From CAYNFH01 sp964396385 (GTDB lineage Bacteria; Armatimonadota; Chthonomonadetes; Chthonomonadales; CAJBBX01): a stretch of DNA of 7,960 nucleotides. Positions 1 through 6,340 of this stretch are shown here, piece after piece. The stretch is taken from contig CAYNFH010000271.1 of assembly GCA_964396385.1 (NCBI GenBank), positions 1 to 7,960 on the forward strand. Reading direction: 5' to 3'. The position numbers and the translations under genes were made by a program. Under the pieces are notes generated by a model. The model did no database searches. It worked only from the letters and a program-made list of their open reading frames with translations, and had not been told where the DNA came from. Within the stretch, counting starts at the first letter, position 1. Each line of letters starts with the position of its first letter.

Positions 1-753
1 GTCACTGACGTGTCTATAAGCAACGCCAGGCCGGTGAAGGCGCTGGGGATGAAGAACGTCGTGATGACCGCCCGTTATGCCGTCACGGAGAACGACGACA
101 AGAAGCAAAGCGAGAACGCGGGGGCGAAGATCCAGGGCGCGGTCGGTGCGAATCAGGTGGGGCTCGAGTACAGCGACGCGTTGGAACCATCGGGCAAAGC
201 GCTGGTTGTGCGGGCGGTAAGCTTCACGAGCGATCCCTCACCCAAGCTGCCGCTGCACCTGGACTTCCACTACAAGGCGCGGAACCTGAACAGGGGAAGC
301 CTGGAGCTTATCCGAAAGTACACGGTCGCGCTCACGCTGAGCAAGGCGACGAGCATTACTTACAGCTATACGTCGCTCCCGGAGGACGCGGCCGGCAATG
401 TCCAGCAGACCATCTGCTCGGCCTTCGGGCTAAAGCAGGTGCTCGACAAGCGGCTCAAACTCGCGGTGGACTACACTACCAACAAAGACTTGGCGCAGAA
501 GACCGCCGCCAGCAAGCTGGTGGCGGCGGTGAATGACCAGGTGGACAAACAGTCCACCGTCTCGGTCACATATACCGTGGACATCGCAGACCAGAAGGCG
601 GACCAGAAGGACTCGTCCACCGTCGCCGTGCTGTACGACCACCAGGTGGACGGCGACCACTTCATCCGCGTGGCCACCAGCTACTCCTGGTTCCGGCGCG
701 GTCAGCAGCCGGACGACCTGCAAGCGAACATCGACTTCAAGACGTTGTTCTAG
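1..753 (+). CDS. Probable outer-membrane beta-barrel protein, 3' part (5' end outside window)
   Basis: The reading frame is open to the left edge, so this is the C-terminal ~250 residues of a longer protein. A GTG at position 10 exists, but nothing marks it as a start. The protein is rich in alternating polar/hydrophobic strands (for example VALTLSKATSITYSYTS, RLKLAVDYTTN, STVSVTYTVDIAD, HFIRVATSYSWF) separated by short Asp/Lys/Gln-rich turns, and it ends in ANIDFKTLF. A C-terminal Phe on a final amphipathic strand is the known recognition signal of BAM-inserted outer-membrane barrels. I see no enzymatic motif and cannot name the family, transport role or substrate. It could instead be a periplasmic beta-rich domain, but the repeated strands with the terminal Phe favour a barrel. 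No convincing intrinsic terminator follows. There is only a small perfect inverted repeat (GTACG/CGTAC, 766-780) and a GC-rich stretch before the purH promoter. Confidence 0.55.
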   Translation, partial: VTDVSISNARPVKALGMKNVVMTARYAVTENDDKKQSENAGAKIQGAVGANQVGLEYSDALEPSGKALVVRAVSFTSDPSPKLPLHLDFHYKARNLNRGSLELIRKYTVALTLSKATSITYSYTSLPEDAAGNVQQTICSAFGLKQVLDKRLKLAVDYTTNKDLAQKTAASKLVAAVNDQVDKQSTVSVTYTVDIADQKADQKDSSTVAVLYDHQVDGDHFIRVATSYSWFRRGQQPDDLQANIDFKTLF

Positions 754-855
754 GCGTGCGACTTGGTACGCGAATCGTACACGGCCCTGTGTGGCCGCCC
801 CTACACATCGTCCTTGGAGTCACCGCGAGCCGGTACGCGCAGGGCCACGTCACCG

Positions 856-885
856 TTGACAGGTGGAGGCGCGGCGGGCTAATAT
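856..885 (+). promoter_or_regulatory. Sigma70-type promoter for the purH leader
   Basis: A perfect -35 box TTGACA (856-861) is followed after 18 bases by TAATAT (880-885), five of six matching TATAAT. The predicted transcription start, near 892, lies about 13 bases before the first helix of the ZTP aptamer. That spacing is what a leader-borne riboswitch needs. The site was found by eye. No other promoter is needed for purH. Confidence 0.75.
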
Positions 886-902
886 GTTAGCGCGATTTGA
901 GG

Positions 903-978
903 GGTGGGCGTAACTGGCGCCTGCGGGGAAATGACCCCGAGGGAGCGCCCAACCTGGAGAAGCCGAGCGCCTGGGCAA
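903..978 (+). promoter_or_regulatory. ZTP/ZMP (pfl) riboswitch aptamer controlling purH
   Basis: The conserved parts of the pfl motif are present in order. The P1 helix TGGGCG (905-910) pairs perfectly with CGCCCA (946-951). The internal-loop strand TAACTGGCG (911-919) and the GAGGGAGC strand (939-946) flank a P2 hairpin, GGGG 925-928 with CCCC 935-938. After a short linker comes the near-invariant 3' element CGCCTGGGCA (968-977). GGCG at 916-919 is complementary to CGCC at 968-971, as expected for the pseudoknot joining the two subdomains. This class binds ZMP/ZTP, which builds up when 10-formyl-tetrahydrofolate is short, and it is typically found before purH and folate one-carbon genes. Here it lies immediately upstream of purH, whose enzyme consumes ZMP. 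Confidence 0.93.
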
Positions 979-1016
979 CCGTTATCGACTAGCGGGCAGC
1001 CCGGGCGTTGTTGTTT
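966..1016 (+). terminator. Riboswitch-controlled intrinsic terminator (expression platform)
   Basis: Bases 968-976 (CGCCTGGGC) pair with 999-1007 (GCCCGGGCG) over nine pairs with one G-U wobble. The stem extends outward by G967-U1008 and A966-U1009, and TTGTTGTTT (1008-1016) follows. The 5' arm is exactly the conserved 3' element of the aptamer, so terminator and ligand-bound aptamer cannot coexist. This predicts termination at low ZTP and read-through into purH at high ZTP. A competing hairpin, GCCCGG 999-1004 with CCGGGC 1017-1022, would form just before the Shine-Dalgarno sequence at 1024-1029. Some translational control is therefore also possible. Confidence 0.8.
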
Positions 1017-1037
1017 CCGGGCCAAGGAGAGAAGAGT

Positions 1038-2618
1038 ATGGAACGGATACGGCGGGCTCTGATCAGCGTGTCGGACAAGACCGGCGTTGTGGAGCTGGCG
1101 CGAGGACTTGCGGACATGGACGTGCAGCTCGTGTCGACGGGAGGCACCGCGAAAGCCCTTGCGGACGCGGGGCTGCGGGTCACACCCATTGACGAGCTTA
1201 CCCGCTTTCCGGAGATGCTGGACGGACGGGTCAAGACGCTGCACCCGGCGGTGCACGGCGGGCTCCTGGCCCGTCGCGACCTGCCGGAGCACCTCTCGAC
1301 CATCCAGGAGCACGGCATCTCGCCCATCGACCTGGTGTGCGTGAACCTGTACCCCTTCGCGCAGACGGTCGCACGCCCGGACGTTACTCTCGAGCAGGCG
1401 ATAGAGAACGTCGACATCGGCGGCCCGGCAATGATTCGCTCGGCAGCAAAGAACCACGAGGCGGTGACCGTTCTGGTACGGCCCGAGGACTACGCGGCGG
1501 TGCTGGAAGAGATGCGCTCAAATCAAGGGGCCACCACACTGGATACCCGGCGGAGGCTGGCGGCGCGAGCATACGCGCACACGGCCCGGTACGACGCGAT
1601 GGTCGCGGTCTTTCTGGGCGCCCTCTTCGCGCCTGAGGAGCCGTTTCCGCAAGAGCTGGCCCTCGGATTCGATAAGGCGCAGGACTGCCGGTACGGAGAG
1701 AACCCGCATCAGCGGGCGGCGTTCTACAGAGAGGCCAACGTCCAGGAGCCGTGCGTGGGCACGGCTCGGCAGCTCCATGGCAAGGAGCTCTCCTTTAATA
1801 ACTTCTTCGACATCAACGCGGCCCTGGAGGCCGTCAAAGAGTTCACGGACCGGCCCGCCGCGGTAATCGTCAAGCACACCAACCCCTGCGGCGCGGCGGA
1901 GGCGGACTCGCTGGCGGAGGCGTTCCGGAAAGCCCGGGAGGGCGATCCGGTTTCGGCCTTCGGGGGTATTCTGGCGGTCAACGCGCCCCTGGATGCGGCA
2001 ACCGCCGATGAAATTACCGGGAAGAACACCTTCTTCGAAGCGATCATCGCGCCCGGCTTTGCGGAGGACGCCATCCCGATTCTCACCGAAAGGAAGCGCT
2101 GGGGCGCGGACCTGCGGCTGCTTCAGGTGGGTGACTTGGCCGGATGGCGTGAGCGCGCGCAAGGGTACGACTATAAACGTGTGGTCGGCGGGCTGCTGGT
2201 ACAGGACAGAGACCTTCGCGAGATCAGAGCGACGGACCTCACGGTGGTTACGGAGAGGGCACCGACGCAGCAGGAGCTGGAGGAGCTGCTGTTCGCATGG
2301 CGAGTGGTGAAGCACGTGAAGTCCAACGCCATTGTATTCGCGCGGGAGCGGCAGGTGGTGGGAGTCGGGGCGGGGCAAATGAACCGTGTCCAGTCCGTCC
2401 GCCTCGCTGTAGGGCAGGCCGGCGAGAAGGCACGTGGCGGGGTGATGGCTTCGGACGCCTTCTTCCCCTTCCCGGACGGACCCGAGGCCGCGGCCGACGC
2501 GGGTATCACGGCCGTCATTCAGCCGGGCGGGTCCAAGAAGGACCAGGACACCATCGACGTCTGCAATCGCCGGGGAATGGCGATGGTGTTCACAGCGGTC
2601 CGGCACTTCCGGCACTAG
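1038..2618 (+). CDS. purH: Bifunctional AICAR transformylase / IMP cyclohydrolase
   Basis: This 526-residue cytoplasmic enzyme matches the usual ~510-530 aa of PurH. It catalyses the last two steps of IMP synthesis: AICAR (ZMP) plus 10-formyl-THF gives FAICAR, which is then cyclised to IMP. The N-terminal MGS-like cyclohydrolase domain (about 1-200) shows ALISVSDKTG, STGGTAKAL, GRVKTLHPAVHGGLL (~63-77), CVNLYPF and ENVDIGGPAMIRSAAKN (~123-139). The C-terminal transformylase domain shows RYGENPHQRA (~218-227), VKHTNPCG (~278-285) with the catalytic Lys279-His280 pair, DPVSAFGG, and KSNAIV (~428-433). It ends in the family-typical RHFRH. I chose ATG 1038 because AAGGAG lies at 1024-1029, eight bases upstream. 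An in-frame TTG at 1008 falls inside the terminator hairpin and is unlikely. The gene is alone in its transcription unit and controlled by the ZTP switch. Confidence 0.98.
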   Translation: MERIRRALISVSDKTGVVELARGLADMDVQLVSTGGTAKALADAGLRVTPIDELTRFPEMLDGRVKTLHPAVHGGLLARRDLPEHLSTIQEHGISPIDLVCVNLYPFAQTVARPDVTLEQAIENVDIGGPAMIRSAAKNHEAVTVLVRPEDYAAVLEEMRSNQGATTLDTRRRLAARAYAHTARYDAMVAVFLGALFAPEEPFPQELALGFDKAQDCRYGENPHQRAAFYREANVQEPCVGTARQLHGKELSFNNFFDINAALEAVKEFTDRPAAVIVKHTNPCGAAEADSLAEAFRKAREGDPVSAFGGILAVNAPLDAATADEITGKNTFFEAIIAPGFAEDAIPILTERKRWGADLRLLQVGDLAGWRERAQGYDYKRVVGGLLVQDRDLREIRATDLTVVTERAPTQQELEELLFAWRVVKHVKSNAIVFARERQVVGVGAGQMNRVQSVRLAVGQAGEKARGGVMASDAFFPFPDGPEAAADAGITAVIQPGGSKKDQDTIDVCNRRGMAMVFTAVRHFRH

Positions 2619-2666
2619 GTGAGAGGAGAGAGGGTGAATGTACCACTGGTCCGAGCGCCACAACAC

Positions 2667-2771
2667 CGCGCCGGGCTGAACCCCGGCGCTATTGAAAGAG
2701 AACCCGGCTGAAGCCGGCTCCGGAGCCCGAAGGGGTTTCCCTCTAATAGCACCGGGGTTTAGCCCGGTGCG
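2667..2771. repeat. REP-like composite palindrome between purH and hspR
   Basis: The 105-bp segment is one large imperfect inverted repeat made of smaller palindromes. The left unit (2667-2689) has a perfect 8-bp stem, GCGCCGGG/CCCGGCGC, around a 6-base loop. The right unit (2749-2771) has GCACCGGG/CCCGGTGC. Each is the reverse complement of the other at 20 of 23 positions. Two of the three differences form a compensatory G-C to A-T change within the hairpin stem, so base pairing appears to be conserved. Inside lie CCGGCT-GA-AGCCGG (2704-2717) and the perfect palindrome GGCTCCGGAGCC (2716-2727). The arms CTATTGAAAGAGAACCC and GGGGTTTCCCTCTAATAG are partly complementary. Lying between convergent genes, it may serve both as a transcription stop and as an mRNA 3'-end stabiliser. 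There is no U-tract for a canonical terminator. Confidence 0.8.
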
Positions 2772-2776
2772 AAGAC

Positions 2777-2808
2777 AATAGCCCGGCGGGTTCAGCCCCG
2801 GGCGATAG
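2777..2808. repeat. Second REP-like unit, direct repeat of the preceding one
   Basis: This unit starts with the same AATAGC that begins the right unit of the neighbouring palindrome (2745-2750), giving a period of 32 bases. It contains GCCCGG (2781-2786) paired with CCGGGC (2798-2803) around a GGGTTCAGCC-type core, related to GGGTTTAGCCC in its neighbour. The short arms GAGAGGGTGA (2628-2637) and TCACCTCTC (2823-2831) flank the whole cluster in inverted orientation. These resemble dispersed bacterial palindromes of the REP type. I see no transposase gene. Confidence 0.65.
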
Positions 2809-2833
2809 CGGTGGCCGGCTTCTCACCTCTCCC

Positions 2834-3181
2834 CTAATGAGTCTGCCGGGCGTTGCGCATCGGCTCGTGCCGGGTGGGCATGCGCGCCTCGATCTCTCGA
2901 CGCATCGCATCCATCTCTTCCTGCATGTCCTCGAGCTTTTGCAGAAGGTCGAGGATGATCTCGACGCCCGCCAGGTTCACTCCCATCTCCTGGGTAAAGC
3001 GGCGGATCTTCTGGAGCCGCTCAATGTCGGCCTCACAATAGAGACGGTTCTTATTGTTAACCCGCCGCGGGGACACCAGGCCTAGCTTCTCGTAGAGCCG
3101 AACGGTCTGCGGATGCAGCCCGGTGAGCTGCGCGGCGATGCTGATCATATAGAGCGGCTCGTGGGGATCACGGGGATCCAT
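2834..3181 (-). CDS. hspR: MerR-family heat-shock repressor HspR
   Basis: This 115-residue DNA-binding protein represses the dnaK operon by binding HAIR inverted repeats. In actinobacteria it is known to use DnaK as co-repressor. The N-terminal winged helix-turn-helix (about 10-75) carries the HspR signature: YMISIAAQLTGLHPQTVRLYE (helix-turn-helix), EKLGLVSPRR and NKNRLYCEADIERL (wing), then FTQEMGVNLAGVEIILDL. The MGVNLAGV segment distinguishes HspR from most MerR proteins. A short charged helix (about 79-100, LLQKLEDMQEEMDAMRREI) should form the dimer coiled coil, and no metal- or drug-binding domain follows. ATG 3181 is preceded by an AAAGGGGGG Shine-Dalgarno stretch that overlaps the dnaJ stop codon. 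The gene begins only 15 bases after dnaJ, so the two are very likely co-transcribed and perhaps translationally coupled. Confidence 0.93.
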   Translation of the reverse strand: MDPRDPHEPLYMISIAAQLTGLHPQTVRLYEKLGLVSPRRVNNKNRLYCEADIERLQKIRRFTQEMGVNLAGVEIILDLLQKLEDMQEEMDAMRREIEARMPTRHEPMRNARQTH

Positions 3182-3196
3182 TCAATCGCCCCCCTT

Positions 3197-4222
3197 TCAT
3201 ACTCGCGCCTTATCCCCCCGCATCCTGGCCAGCTCGCGAATCATGTCGCGCTCCTTGTCGGAAAGGTCCTTGGGCACGGTGATCCTTAGCCGAGCATAGA
3301 GATCGCCCGGCTTGCCGCGGCCATTCGCTCCTAGGCCGGCTCCGGCCACGCGCATCTTCTGCCCGCTCTGTACGCCGGGCGGGATGGGCAGCGTCCGCTC
3401 CCCGCTTAGCGTGGGGACTTCGGCGTCGCCGCCCAGGGCGGCTACCGTATACGGAACCTTCACGTCTACGTAGAGGTCCCTGCCATGTCGCTCGAACTGC
3501 GGGTGCGGCTTGAGCCTCACCAATAGATAGAGGTCGCCGCGCTGCCCGTTGGTGCCCGCGGCGCCCTCGCCCGCCAGGCGGATGCGCTGCGCATCGGTAA
3601 CCCCGGCCGGTATATTGACCTCCACGGTCCGCTGCTTGGCGACACGTCCCGCGCCCCGACACTCCGGACAGACCGAGCCGAGGTTCATGCGGCCGCTGCT
3701 GTCGCGCATGGCGCCTGTACCTCCGCACCGGGGACAAATATCCTCCACGCGCAGAGTGAGAGAGCGGGTAACCCCGCGCTGAGCCTCCTCCAGAGTCAGG
3801 TCGATCCCGAACTCCAGGTCCTCACCCCGCTCATTCGCCTGCCGTCCGCCGCGAGCCTGACGCCCGCCAAAGAGCGTCTCGAACAGATCGTTCAGGTTGC
3901 CTCCGACGGAACCGAAGTCCCACTCGAAGCCGCCCTGTCCCGGCTGGAAACCAGCCCCGGGTTGGGTGCCCGCCCCGGCGCGGCTGTACGCTTTCCACTG
4001 CTCGCCGAAGCGGTCGTACTGCTCACGTTTCTTAGGATCGCTGAGGACTTCGTGCGCCTCGCTTATCTCCTTGAACTTGTTCTCGGCTTCCTTGTTGCCC
4101 GGATTTACGTCCGGGTGATACTTACGGGCGAGCTTGCGGTAGGCCGACTTGATCTCCTTCTCGTCGGCTGTCCGCGGGACTCCGAGTATCTTGTAGTAGT
4201 CCTTGTAGTCTGGCCCGTTCAA
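3197..4222 (-). CDS. dnaJ: DnaJ/Hsp40 co-chaperone with a reduced zinc-finger region
   Basis: This 341-residue cytoplasmic partner of DnaK stimulates its ATPase and hands over unfolded clients. The J domain (about 7-73) has YYKILGV and the essential HPD at 36-38 (RKYHPDVNP). A Gly/Phe-rich linker follows (about 80-125, GFQPGQGGFEWDFG). The cysteine-rich region has only two CxxCxGxG motifs, CPRCGGTG (Cys163, 166) and CPECRGAG (Cys185, 188), instead of the four in canonical type I DnaJ of about 370-380 aa. One zinc site therefore remains. The C-terminal substrate-binding domains (about 195-325) include IPAGV, GDLYLLVRLKPHPQFERHGRDLYV and LPIPPGVQSG. The start is TTG 4222, the only reasonable start in frame, with GGAG nine bases before it. 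It lies downstream of dnaK across a 143-base gap and upstream of hspR. Confidence 0.95.
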   Translation of the reverse strand: MNGPDYKDYYKILGVPRTADEKEIKSAYRKLARKYHPDVNPGNKEAENKFKEISEAHEVLSDPKKREQYDRFGEQWKAYSRAGAGTQPGAGFQPGQGGFEWDFGSVGGNLNDLFETLFGGRQARGGRQANERGEDLEFGIDLTLEEAQRGVTRSLTLRVEDICPRCGGTGAMRDSSGRMNLGSVCPECRGAGRVAKQRTVEVNIPAGVTDAQRIRLAGEGAAGTNGQRGDLYLLVRLKPHPQFERHGRDLYVDVKVPYTVAALGGDAEVPTLSGERTLPIPPGVQSGQKMRVAGAGLGANGRGKPGDLYARLRITVPKDLSDKERDMIRELARMRGDKARV

Positions 4223-4242
4223 CTTACTGCACTCCGTGTTCG

Positions 4243-4266
4243 GCGTTCGGGCGTCCGGGCGTTCAG
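4243..4266 (+). repeat. Array of three 8-bp units (GCGTTCGG type)
   Basis: Three contiguous units lie in the dnaK-dnaJ gap: GCGTTCGG 4243-4250, GCGTCCGG 4251-4258 and GCGTTCAG 4259-4266, followed by GTGA. It is the partner of an inverted array at 4335-4358. The two 22-base arms (4249-4270 and 4331-4352) match as an inverted repeat at 18 of 22 positions. An mRNA hairpin with a ~60-base loop could thus form between the two chaperone genes. Any attenuating role is inference. Confidence 0.75.
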
Positions 4267-4334
4267 GTGATTAGCATCAGACCTCAGCAGCCCGTGACCA
4301 TTCAACTGGCACTCGGTCCGAATGAACCCTTCAC

Positions 4335-4358
4335 CCGAACGCCTGAACGCCTGATCGC
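4335..4358 (-). repeat. Inverted array of three 8-bp units
   Basis: Read on the minus strand, the units are GCGATCAG, GCGTTCAG and GCGTTCGG, seen on the plus strand as CCGAACGC 4335-4342, CTGAACGC 4343-4350 and CTGATCGC 4351-4358. The array begins eight bases after the dnaK stop codon. It forms the promoter-proximal arm of the inverted repeat in the dnaK-dnaJ spacer. It could stabilise the 3' end of dnaK mRNA or lower read-through into dnaJ, but no U-tract is present. Confidence 0.75.
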
Positions 4359-4365
4359 CCACTTA

Positions 4366-6225
4366 CTAGTGGGCTTTGAACTCGGCGTCGATGACGTCCT
4401 CGTTATCGGCGCCGGCTTCGGCACGCGGCGGCTCCGCGCCCTGGTAGGCGCCGTTAGGGCTCGCTCCAGCCTCTGCCGCTTCGGCTGCTCCAGCTTGCTG
4501 GTACAGAGCCTCCGTGATCCGATAGGTGGCCTGCTCCAGGTCGTTGCTCAGGCGGCGGATCTCGTCCACGTCATCGCCCTTCATAGCATTGCGGAGCGCC
4601 TCGATGGCGTTCTCTGCCTGGATCTTCAGGTCGCTCGGTATCTTGTCGCCCTGCTCCTTCATGCTCCGCTCGGTCTGGTAGATGAGCGAGTCGGCTTTGT
4701 TCACCGCCTCCGCCTTGTCCCGCGCCTGGCGATCTTCGTCCGCGTGCGACGCCGCCTCGCTGACCATCCGCTCGATGTCGCGCTTATCCAGGTTGGACGA
4801 GCCGGTGATGGTGATCCGCTGCTCCTTGCCGGTAGCCCTATCCTTGGCGGAGACGTTCACAATGCCATTCGCATCGCTGTCGAATGTCACCTCGATCTGC
4901 GGCACCCCGCGCGGCGCCGGCGGAATACCGGTGAGTTGGAAGTCGCCCAGCATCTTGTTGGCCGCCGCGATCTCGCGCTCGCCCTGGTACACCTTCACGT
5001 GCACCGAGGTCTGGCCGTCTTCGGCCGTGCTGAACACTTCGCTCTTTCGCGTGGGGATCGTGGTGTTCCGCTCGATGAGCTTGGTCATGACTCCGCCAAG
5101 GGTCTCAATGCCCAGCGAAAGCGGGGTCACGTCGAGCAGAACCACGTCCTTGACCTCGCCGCCCAGGACACCGGCTTGGATCGCCGCGCCGACCGCCACA
5201 ACCTCGTCCGGGTTGACGCCCTTGTTGGGCTCCTTGCCGCCGCCGAGCTTCTTCACTAGCTCCTGGACCATCGGCATACGGGTCGAACCGCCCACGAGGA
5301 CTATCTCATCGATGTCACTCGCCTTGATCTTCGCGTCTTCAATGGCCTGGTTGAACGGCTTGACGCAGCGGTCCAGCAGGTCCCTGGTGAGCTCCTCGAA
5401 CTTGGCGCGGGTGAGGTTGACGTCCAGGTGGACCGGACCTTCCGCGGTCGCACTGATGAACGGCAGGTTGATGTTCGTCTGCACGACGTTGGAGAGCTCG
5501 ATCTTGGCCTTCTCCGCCGCCTCGCGCAGACGCTGCATGGCCTGCTTATCCTTGGTCAGGTCGATGCCGTGCTCTTTCTTGAACTCGGCCGCCACGAAGT
5601 CCACGATGCGGCTGTCCCAGTCGTCGCCGCCCAGGTGCGTGTCGCCATGAGTCGACTTGACTTCGAAAACGCCCTCCCCTACCTCGAGGATGGAGACGTC
5701 GAACGTACCGCCGCCCAGGTCGAAGACCAGGATCGTCTCGTTCTTCTTCTTATCCAGACCATAGGCCAGAGCCGCCGCCGTGGGCTCGTTGATGATGCGC
5801 AGGACCTTGAGCCCCGCGACCTCGCCCGCGTTCTTGGTGGCGGTGCGCTGAGCATCGTCGAAGTATGCCGGAACGGTGATCACGGCCGCATCCACCTTCT
5901 CGCCCAGGTACGCTTCCGCGTCCGCCTTGAGCTTCTGCAGTATCATCGCGGAGATCTCCTCCGGCGTGTACTGCTTCTCGTCTATCTTGATCTTCTCCGA
6001 CGTACCCATCTTCCGCTTGATGGAGATGACGGTACGGTCCGGATTTACGATCGCCTGGCGCTTCGCGCTCGAGCCTACCAACCGCTCGCCGCCCTTGCTG
6101 AATCCGACGACGCTGGGGGTAAGCCGGCTCCCCTCCGCGTTCGGGATTACGGTCGGCTCACCACCTTCCATCACCGCGACAACGGAGTTGGTGGTACCGA
6201 GGTCGATACCAACTGTTTTTGCCAT
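4366..6225 (-). CDS. dnaK: Molecular chaperone DnaK (Hsp70)
   Basis: This 619-residue ATP-dependent cytoplasmic chaperone is within the family's usual 600-640 aa. The nucleotide-binding domain (1 to about 355) has phosphate loop 1 GIDLGTTNS (6-14), NEPTAAALAYG (146-156), phosphate loop 2 DLGGGTFDVS (169-178) and the adenosine motif VGGSTRMPMV (311-320). The conserved linker VVLLDVTPLSLGIETLGG (361-378) leads to the beta-sandwich substrate-binding domain and then a helical lid. A disordered Ala/Glu/Gly-rich tail ends in EDVIDAEFKAH, matching the family's conserved DVxDAEF end. Between about 65 and 90 it lacks the ~24-residue insertion of E. coli-type DnaK and resembles Firmicutes/Actinobacteria proteins. 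ATG 6225 has a strong GGAGGT (plus-strand 6232-6237), six bases upstream. It is the first gene of dnaK-dnaJ-hspR, without grpE. Confidence 0.99.
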   Translation of the reverse strand: MAKTVGIDLGTTNSVVAVMEGGEPTVIPNAEGSRLTPSVVGFSKGGERLVGSSAKRQAIVNPDRTVISIKRKMGTSEKIKIDEKQYTPEEISAMILQKLKADAEAYLGEKVDAAVITVPAYFDDAQRTATKNAGEVAGLKVLRIINEPTAAALAYGLDKKKNETILVFDLGGGTFDVSILEVGEGVFEVKSTHGDTHLGGDDWDSRIVDFVAAEFKKEHGIDLTKDKQAMQRLREAAEKAKIELSNVVQTNINLPFISATAEGPVHLDVNLTRAKFEELTRDLLDRCVKPFNQAIEDAKIKASDIDEIVLVGGSTRMPMVQELVKKLGGGKEPNKGVNPDEVVAVGAAIQAGVLGGEVKDVVLLDVTPLSLGIETLGGVMTKLIERNTTIPTRKSEVFSTAEDGQTSVHVKVYQGEREIAAANKMLGDFQLTGIPPAPRGVPQIEVTFDSDANGIVNVSAKDRATGKEQRITITGSSNLDKRDIERMVSEAASHADEDRQARDKAEAVNKADSLIYQTERSMKEQGDKIPSDLKIQAENAIEALRNAMKGDDVDEIRRLSNDLEQATYRITEALYQQAGAAEAAEAGASPNGAYQGAEPPRAEAGADNEDVIDAEFKAH

Positions 6226-6311
6226 TAGGACACCTCCGGGTTGACTCTCTTGTTCCCTATACGCCCCGGCGTCGAGAAGAGCGCCGCACGCAGGGGAATT
6301 AGTCCGATGCT

Positions 6312-6340
6312 ATTATGCCACTTTAGTGCAGTATTGTCAA
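6312..6340 (-). promoter_or_regulatory. Promoter of the dnaK-dnaJ-hspR operon
   Basis: Read on the minus strand, a perfect TTGACA (plus 6335-6340) is followed by exactly 17 bases and CATAAT (plus 6312-6317). This is a near-consensus housekeeping promoter. Transcription should start near 6305, leaving an ~80-base leader before ATG 6225. A vegetative-type promoter fits heat control by a repressor rather than by an alternative sigma factor. Confidence 0.75.

Noticed and set aside
1008..1037. TTG at 1008 as the start of purH
   Set aside because: It lies inside the terminator U-tract/hairpin and has no ribosome site. ATG 1038 has AAGGAG eight bases upstream and begins at the conserved family N-terminus.
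1518..2666. 382-codon open frame on the minus strand opposite purH
   Set aside because: PurH on the plus strand is intact and unmistakable. The antisense protein is Arg/His/Leu-rich with no recognisable domain, as expected from GC-rich codon third positions.
2667..2808. CRISPR array
   Set aside because: The repeats are palindromic, in both orientations, unequal, and without uniform spacers or cas genes.
2667..2808. Canonical intrinsic terminator of purH or hspR
   Set aside because: Stable hairpins are present, but none is followed by a U-rich tract in either direction.
4267..6228. Long plus-strand open frames opposite dnaK (for example 4267-5259, 4682-5650, 5428-6228)
   Set aside because: All are antisense to a complete dnaK with every family motif. 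Several overlapping long frames in different registers are typical of high-GC coding DNA.
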